NCBI RefSeq assembly: GCF_040545875.1
Contig: NZ_JBEPMR010000004.1
Source: Faecalicatena_A orotica
GTDB lineage: Bacteria > Bacillota > Clostridia > Lachnospirales > Lachnospiraceae
DNA length: 64,000 nucleotides
Reading direction: 5' to 3' (one strand)
Positions 58,804 to 64,000 of the stretch are shown piece after piece; position 1 is the first letter of the stretch, and the number at the start of each line of letters is the position of its first letter. Below the pieces are notes generated by a model, which worked only from the letters and a program-made list of their open reading frames with translations, searched no databases and was not told where the DNA came from. Position numbers and translations under genes: made by a program.

Positions 58804-60810
58804 CTACAAAACGATATCATCCACCTTCTTAAAACCATCTATCGCATAGGATTCCACAGTATTTCCCGCCACAATATAAATTTTATCCCCGGAATACACG
58901 CCCCGTCCTTCGTAGGAACTGCCCAGTTCCCTGTCAAACAGACACTTGAAACCATCTTTACCATCATAGGAGAAAAGATAATAATGCGGGCCCTGCCCGT
59001 ATGCAGTAAACCCGATCAGGTTCCGGTCCGTGCTGATGAGCGCTGCCTTGTAATTGTAGGATACCGCACTGGAATAAATATCTTCCAGCACATACTTCTC
59101 TACTTCCTTCACATTGGACGGATCTGATATATCAAACATGGACAGCTTCACACCATTAGTCACCGTTCCCGTTTCATCCACGTCCATTCCGATTCCGAGC
59201 AGCAGCCCGTCCCCGTAAGGATGCAGGTAATCTGAGAATCCCGGTATCTTAAGTTCTCCCAGTATCTTAGGTTTCTTCGGGTCAGACAAATCCACGGAAA
59301 ACAGCGGGTCCACCTGTTTATAAGTTACAAAATACCCTGTATCCCCCATAAATCTCGCAGAATATACCATCTCGTCTTTTGCGAGCCCGTCTATCTTGCT
59401 TAGTTCCTCCAGATTCTCATCCAGAATATACAGTGCATTGCTGTCCTTCTCTGCCGTATCACTGACCGTTCCGAAAAGTACAAGAGGAGACACGCTCCTG
59501 CCGGTTGCGCTGACCGTTGTAACCAGTCTTAAATTGCCTTCATATTCATCAATACTGAAAGAATCATTCAGAGTCCCGTCAATTCTTGTCTGCCCGACTG
59601 CCTTCAGGCTGCCGTCCTTGTAGGCTACCTTTCTGATGCAGGTCTGCGTCACAATCGAGTCCTCAGAATTATAATATCCTTCACAGACATAGATATTCTC
59701 ATTGCTCACATAAACAAGGCCTGCACTTCCAAAAATGGCTTTGCTGTCGACCTTTTTATCAGGGTCTTTCAGAGAAAATGAAGCCACTACTGTATACTGG
59801 CTGCCGCGTATATACTGGGGAAGCAGGATGTTGGCGCTATCTACTGCTTTCCCGTTTATTTCAGGAATATAGGAGGAAATATCATCCCTCGCCGCCTGTA
59901 CATCTGCTTGAAAATTACTGAGCATATATACATAATCACCGATCACACGCATCGTATAAAAATTACCACTCTGCGTAATCATTCCGGCGGACTTCGGTTC
60001 CTTAGGATTGCTTACATCGTAAGTCTCCGCGACCGTATATTGTTTATACATTCCGCCATACCCGTTCTCACCATCTTCATACTCCGACCGCGTATAGACA
60101 ACGACCAGTTTATCATCCTTCACATAAAGTTCAGAAACAAAACAGTCATCTTCCATCCTGATGGCTCCAAGATCTTCCATCTCTTCGCCCTCTATATCTA
60201 CAATCTGAATCTTCTGTCCGTTCAGAATATAGAGTCGGCTGCCATCGGTCTTGACAATATCTCCTTCACCGACACCTTCCTGCCTCACATTCGTATCGGA
60301 ATAGGCTGATGCCTGATCTGCCGCAGAAACACTCTTCTCCGCCGACCCGGCCGCCGTATTGGCAGAGTCTTCCATCGCGCCGTCATCTACCCTGCTCTCG
60401 GGCATGACAGAACCGGTGTTTCCGTAGCCCCCGTACAGTTTATCCTGATTCTTTTTCTCCGCCTTAATATACTTATATATCTGGTCATAATCTTCTGCCG
60501 ATGCAATGGTTTTGTCCACGGATACCCCTCCGCTGTCAGCGGAAGATTTCCTGCCGGCAGAATCTGCCGTTTCCGACAGGTCCCCGTTGTTCTTTGTCAG
60601 CATTCCGTTTCCTGCAACTGCAATGCCAATCACGAGGACACAGCAGGCTGCCGCCGCACAGACGGTATAAAGTGGTTTCCATTTTTTCTTCTTCACTGTC
60701 TTTTGTTCCAGCATTTTTTCAATATTCTCAGGCTTCAGGGAATCCGGTACCTCTACCTCGTTTGTCTTCGCCTTTAATTCTTCTTCAAATTGTTCCTGTT
60801 CAAAACTCAT
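58804..60810 (-). CDS. Membrane-anchored beta-propeller protein, likely partner of the ECF sigma factor
   Basis: 668 residues. A cytoplasmic N-terminus of about 45 residues is followed by a membrane helix (about 47-68) and a Ser/Asp-rich linker. The large extracytoplasmic C-terminal beta-propeller domain (COG4880 type) has repeats such as 'LFSVDLSDPKKPKILGELKI' and 'MFDISDPSNVKEVEKYVL'. The gene follows the sigma factor by 15 bases. The topology (short cytoplasmic tail, sensor outside) and the linkage suggest an anti-sigma or sensor role, but no zinc-type anti-sigma motif is visible, so this is inference. Confidence 0.8.
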   Translation of the reverse strand: MSFEQEQFEEELKAKTNEVEVPDSLKPENIEKMLEQKTVKKKKWKPLYTVCAAAACCVLVIGIAVAGNGMLTKNNGDLSETADSAGRKSSADSGGVSVDKTIASAEDYDQIYKYIKAEKKNQDKLYGGYGNTGSVMPESRVDDGAMEDSANTAAGSAEKSVSAADQASAYSDTNVRQEGVGEGDIVKTDGSRLYILNGQKIQIVDIEGEEMEDLGAIRMEDDCFVSELYVKDDKLVVVYTRSEYEDGENGYGGMYKQYTVAETYDVSNPKEPKSAGMITQSGNFYTMRVIGDYVYMLSNFQADVQAARDDISSYIPEINGKAVDSANILLPQYIRGSQYTVVASFSLKDPDKKVDSKAIFGSAGLVYVSNENIYVCEGYYNSEDSIVTQTCIRKVAYKDGSLKAVGQTRIDGTLNDSFSIDEYEGNLRLVTTVSATGRSVSPLVLFGTVSDTAEKDSNALYILDENLEELSKIDGLAKDEMVYSARFMGDTGYFVTYKQVDPLFSVDLSDPKKPKILGELKIPGFSDYLHPYGDGLLLGIGMDVDETGTVTNGVKLSMFDISDPSNVKEVEKYVLEDIYSSAVSYNYKAALISTDRNLIGFTAYGQGPHYYLFSYDGKDGFKCLFDRELGSSYEGRGVYSGDKIYIVAGNTVESYAIDGFKKVDDIVL

Positions 60811-60825
60811 TTATAACACCCCTTT

Positions 60826-61338
60826 CTACTCCAGAACCCGCCGCATCTTTTCCAGTGCACGGGTCTTCTTCGATCGGACGGTGGCCGCCTTCTGGTCCAG
60901 CATGCCGCCTATCTCATCACTCTGGTAGCCCCCGAACACAGAAAACGCCACTATCATACGTTCCTCTTCACTCAAAAGCAGAAATGCTTCCCGTACATCA
61001 TGAGCTTTCGCATAATCCTTTTCTTCGTCCGGTATATCCGTCTCCAGCTCCGCTGTCTGCTTTGTATCCCGGAACTTTTTCCTGCACTGGTTGCTTAAAA
61101 TCTTAAAAATCCATCCCCGGAAGGATTCCTCCTTCTTCAGGCCGCCAATGTTCTCATAGGCCGCCATGACAGCCTCACTGACTGCATCCTCAGCATCCTG
61201 AGGATGCTTTAACGTGTACAATGCAAACTTGTATAATTCCACATGGATTCTGGCATACAGCTCCGAAAATGCCTTCACATCCCCTTTTCGGGAACGCCTG
61301 ATCAGTTCCAGCTCTGAGCCCTGCTCATAATCATACAT
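60826..61338 (-). CDS. ECF-type RNA polymerase sigma factor
   Basis: About 170 residues from the ATG at 61338, which has GAGGAGG upstream; the 14-codon extension is unlikely. Region 2 contains 'FALYTLKHPQDAEDAVSEAVMAAYENI' with the DAED polymerase-contact motif. Region 4 contains 'LLSEEERMIVAFSVFGGYQSDEIGGML' and an HTH ending 'VRSKKTRALEKMR'. No region 1.1 or 3, so group 4. It probably directs an envelope or stress regulon and is controlled by the membrane protein encoded next. Confidence 0.92.
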   Translation of the reverse strand: MYDYEQGSELELIRRSRKGDVKAFSELYARIHVELYKFALYTLKHPQDAEDAVSEAVMAAYENIGGLKKEESFRGWIFKILSNQCRKKFRDTKQTAELETDIPDEEKDYAKAHDVREAFLLLSEEERMIVAFSVFGGYQSDEIGGMLDQKAATVRSKKTRALEKMRRVLE

Positions 61339-61477
61339 CTGCACCCCTCCTCTCTCGTTTCGCGAAACCTTTACATTCATGAATGAAAACGAAACAGCAT
61401 CTCATGCTTCGTTCCTGTATATAAGAGTAAAAAGCAAGTCGTTTTGTTGCACAAAAACAAAAAATATTTTTCAGGCA

Positions 61478-61508
61478 GAAAAGAAACGCACCGGTTACCC
61501 GATGCGTT
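61478..61508 (-). terminator. Terminator of the aconitase gene
   Basis: A 10-bp stem (AACGCACCGG with CCGATGCGTT, within 61485-61508, one G.U) followed on the minus strand by TTCTTTTCT. Confidence 0.75.
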
Positions 61509-61512
61509 CTTA

Positions 61513-63780
61513 TTATCCCCTGTAATAGTTAATCAGACATCCCTTTAAGATGATCTCGCGTTCCACATCTGTCAGTTCCCCGAGATGGAAACAAATCTCC
61601 TTCAGGCCGTCACCGACCACATATGCCTTGATCGTATCCGCTTTCTCTTCCACCGCTTTTCTCACATCCGGAACGAAGATGTAATCTCCGTTGCTAAATG
61701 AAAGATGTTCATGGTCCTCATCTGTAAGGAATGGAAGCATGCCCCAGTTAATCAGGTTGGAGCGATAACGTTTCGTTGCATATTCATTTGCGATATTCGC
61801 CCAGCCCCCGAGTACCTTCTGGCAGGATGCAGCCTGCTCACGCGCAGAACCGTCTCCCGGCTTCACTGCAAAAATAGTGCTGCCGACTCCGATATTGCCT
61901 CTTCCGACTTCCGGATAAACCTCCTGGATCTTCGCCATTACCGGCTTCAACTCTTCAAGCGCATCCAGCGGGCATGTATCCGCTTCGATTGCTTTCTGTG
62001 CAGCCTGTACTTTTTTCGCACGTCCGACATAAGCCGGGTCTTTTCTGGAAAGTGCAAATTCAGCGAGCCCAAGCGGGTTGGAGCGGTAAGAGGAAGTCTC
62101 ACCGGACGGGATCAGTTCGTCTGTCGTCGTAACCGGATCATGAATCTCTGATACCACCTTTAAGATCAGGTTCTCAGGCAGGGCAGCCATAGCAGGCCAG
62201 TCCTTGATATTCGGTCCGAATTTGATCTCAACACTCGGATCAGCAACACCCTTGCTGTCAAATACACGGTTCTCGTAGATACTCTTATCAAAATGATACT
62301 TCTGTCCTGTATATTCCACATCCACTGCCGTTGCAGGTGTCAGGAATCCCTTGTTCGCTGCCGTAGCCGCAATCGAACGTGCATCCATCAATGCAACAGA
62401 AGAAATCTGTCCGTTCTGGAGCTTGGAACCTTCACGGTTCGGGAAGTTTCTCGTTGAATGGCGGATGGAAAACGCATTGTTGGCCGGAGTGTCTCCCGCT
62501 CCGAAGCAGGGTCCACAGAAAGCAGTCTTCACAATCGTTCCTGCTGCCATCAGGTCAGCAACCGCGCCGTTCTTTACAAGTTCCATATAAATCGGCGTAC
62601 TTGCCGGGTAAACACTGAATGTGAATTCATCGTGTCCGATATTTTTACCCTTGATAATGTCTGCCGCAGCACAGATATTTTCAAATCCGCCGCCCGCACA
62701 TCCTGCAATGATTCCCTGTTCCACGTAGAACTTTCCGTTCACAATCTTATCCTGCAGAGAATAATCCACTGCCCCGTCAAGACTCACAAGTGCCTTCTTC
62801 TCAACATCATGTAAAATATCTTCGAGGTTCTCATTCAGCTCGTCAATTGTATAAACGTTACTCGGGTGGAATGGCATCGCGATCATAGGTTTGATCTCGC
62901 TCATATTTACATAAACCATTCCATCATAATAGGTAACTGCTCCCGGGTTAAGTTCTTTGTATTCTTCGCTTCTGCCGTGGATATCGTAGAACTCCTGAAT
63001 CTTCTCATCTGTCCTCCAGATGGAAGAAAGACAGGTTGTCTCTGTCGTCATAACATCAATGCCAATTCTGAAATCAGCACTCAGCTTGCTGACGCCCGGT
63101 CCTACAAATTCCATTACTTTATTATTAACATAGCCGTTTCCAAATGTAGCGCCGATAATCGCAAGAGCCACATCCTGAGGGCCGACGCCCTTCATCGGTT
63201 CTCCATCAAGGTAAATACCGATCACGCCCGGCATTTTGATATCGTAAGTCTTATTCAGCAGCTGCTTCACAAGCTCCGGACCGCCTTCTCCCATAGCCAT
63301 CGTTCCAAGTGCACCATAACGTGTGTGGCTGTCTGAACCAAGAATCATCTTTCCGCCGCCTGCAAGCATCTCGCGTGCAAACTGGTGGATAACTGCCTGA
63401 TGAGGCGGAACATAGACGCCGCCGTACTTTTTCGCACAGGTCAGTCCAAACATGTGGTCATCCTCATTGATCGTACCACCTACCGCGCATAAACTATTAT
63501 GGCAGTTCGTCAGCACGTAAGGAACCGGGAACTTCTCAAGTCCTGAAGCCCTTGCCGTCTGGATGATCCCGACAAATGTAATATCGTGGGATGTCAGCTT
63601 GTCAAATTTAATCTGAAGATGCTCCATATCCGGTGATGTGTTGTGAGCATTAAGGATTCCGTACGCAATTGTATGTTTCGCTGCCTCTTCCTTCGTGGAA
63701 GGAACCTGTACATTGCCGGTATCTTCAACGATCTCGGCTCCGTTTAACAGATAGACACCATTCTCATATAGTTTTATCAT
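61513..63780 (-). CDS. Aconitate hydratase (aconitase family)
   Basis: 755 residues, a clostridial-type aconitase of intermediate length. Iron-sulfur and substrate motifs: '[13 protein letters not shown]', '[22 protein letters not shown]', '[19 protein letters not shown]' and '[17 protein letters not shown]'; the C-terminal swivel domain has '[10 protein letters not shown]' and '[15 protein letters not shown]'. It interconverts citrate and isocitrate. With the citrate synthase at 54345 it supplies the oxidative half-cycle to 2-oxoglutarate. AGGAGG precedes the ATG; single-gene unit with its own promoter and terminator. Confidence 0.92.
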   Translation of the reverse strand: MIKLYENGVYLLNGAEIVEDTGNVQVPSTKEEAAKHTIAYGILNAHNTSPDMEHLQIKFDKLTSHDITFVGIIQTARASGLEKFPVPYVLTNCHNSLCAVGGTINEDDHMFGLTCAKKYGGVYVPPHQAVIHQFAREMLAGGGKMILGSDSHTRYGALGTMAMGEGGPELVKQLLNKTYDIKMPGVIGIYLDGEPMKGVGPQDVALAIIGATFGNGYVNNKVMEFVGPGVSKLSADFRIGIDVMTTETTCLSSIWRTDEKIQEFYDIHGRSEEYKELNPGAVTYYDGMVYVNMSEIKPMIAMPFHPSNVYTIDELNENLEDILHDVEKKALVSLDGAVDYSLQDKIVNGKFYVEQGIIAGCAGGGFENICAAADIIKGKNIGHDEFTFSVYPASTPIYMELVKNGAVADLMAAGTIVKTAFCGPCFGAGDTPANNAFSIRHSTRNFPNREGSKLQNGQISSVALMDARSIAATAANKGFLTPATAVDVEYTGQKYHFDKSIYENRVFDSKGVADPSVEIKFGPNIKDWPAMAALPENLILKVVSEIHDPVTTTDELIPSGETSSYRSNPLGLAEFALSRKDPAYVGRAKKVQAAQKAIEADTCPLDALEELKPVMAKIQEVYPEVGRGNIGVGSTIFAVKPGDGSAREQAASCQKVLGGWANIANEYATKRYRSNLINWGMLPFLTDEDHEHLSFSNGDYIFVPDVRKAVEEKADTIKAYVVGDGLKEICFHLGELTDVEREIILKGCLINYYRG

Positions 63781-63827
63781 GAAATACCCTCCTAAAACTT
63801 TTCTGTGTTAAATCGTTACTGTTTATC

Positions 63828-63856
63828 ATTTTAGCATGATAAAGGAGGGATGTAAA
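63828..63856 (-). promoter_or_regulatory. Promoter of the aconitase gene
   Basis: On the minus strand TTTACA (63856-63851), 17 bases, TAAAAT (63833-63828); leader of about 40 bases. The remaining sequence to the window edge (63857-64000) shows nothing I can assign. Confidence 0.7.
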
Positions 63857-64000
63857 TAAGCGACTGTGCAAAAAGGTGAGGCGTAAATTATTTTTCTAAA
63901 TCCTGCCCTGTTCATCCTATGTAGGACTTAGTCTTGGATAAGTAGGGTTTACTCTTGCATATGATTCCTTCTAGCGGTATAGTTCTATCAGTTGTCCAAA

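Overview
The window looks like a chromosomal segment of a low-to-mid GC, endospore-forming gut Firmicute, most probably a Lachnospiraceae (Clostridia). The evidence is the gene families: YesM/YesN two-component pairs beside sugar ABC importers, a CotS-family spore coat protein, a QueT transporter, the HU-RqcP pair, ECF sigma with a beta-propeller partner, and strong AGGAGG ribosome binding sites. Most genes lie on the minus strand. No rRNA, tRNA, CRISPR array or complete mobile element was seen.

Layout. 1-6.9 kb: 3' end of a DeoR-type regulator, then a minus-strand sugar operon (binding protein, MalF/MalG-type permeases, YesN response regulator, YesM kinase). 7.1-17.5 kb: housekeeping block (RqcP, HU, phosphoglucomutase, CotS, CCA transferase, an SbcCD/YhaON-like pair, AsnRS, an oxidoreductase). 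17.7-26 kb: a sugar operon (AnmK-like kinase, RbsA/RbsC/RbsB-type importer, AlsE-like epimerase) lying directly behind an ANTAR response regulator and a sensor kinase whose N-terminus is a degenerate sugar-ABC ATPase. The leader between them carries a promoter, two candidate ANTAR hexaloop hairpins and a terminator. 26-28 kb: decayed accessory island (HTH gene, broken and intact Uma2 genes, RHH protein, integrase stub). 28.2-28.9 kb: pseudoknotted leader plus queT. 28.9-38.7 kb: arabinofuranoside-type operon (GH51, two-permease ABC importer, YesN/YesM pair). 38.9-47.4 kb: a secreted pseudo-C39 protein, a methyltransferase, a large sensor kinase with its OmpR-type regulator, and a YczE-type membrane protein. 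47.6-52 kb: GH25-LysM lysozyme, a sialate O-acetylesterase-like gene, a TetR-type regulator, and three copies of a structured small RNA. 52-64 kb: a sugar isomerase gene with an in-frame stop, a 48-residue small protein, lipase, citrate synthase, RsmA, hydrolases including TatD, ECF sigma and beta-propeller protein, and aconitase.

Two systems stand out. (1) A pseudo-ABC-ATPase/GAF/histidine kinase and an ANTAR regulator next to a sugar importer operon with a matching antitermination leader: a plausible circuit in which a non-catalytic ATPase module reports on the importer. (2) A family of three near-identical ~138-nt RNAs with a C-rich unpaired segment, GNRA-capped hairpin and compensated terminator stems. 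A 17-base upstream box is shared by all three promoters and is almost identical upstream of the nearby OmpR-type regulator gene. This resembles the CiaR/csRNA logic of streptococci. Smaller points are two families of palindromic repeats, a duplicated promoter unit before tatD, and an undescribed pseudoknot near 46.4 kb.
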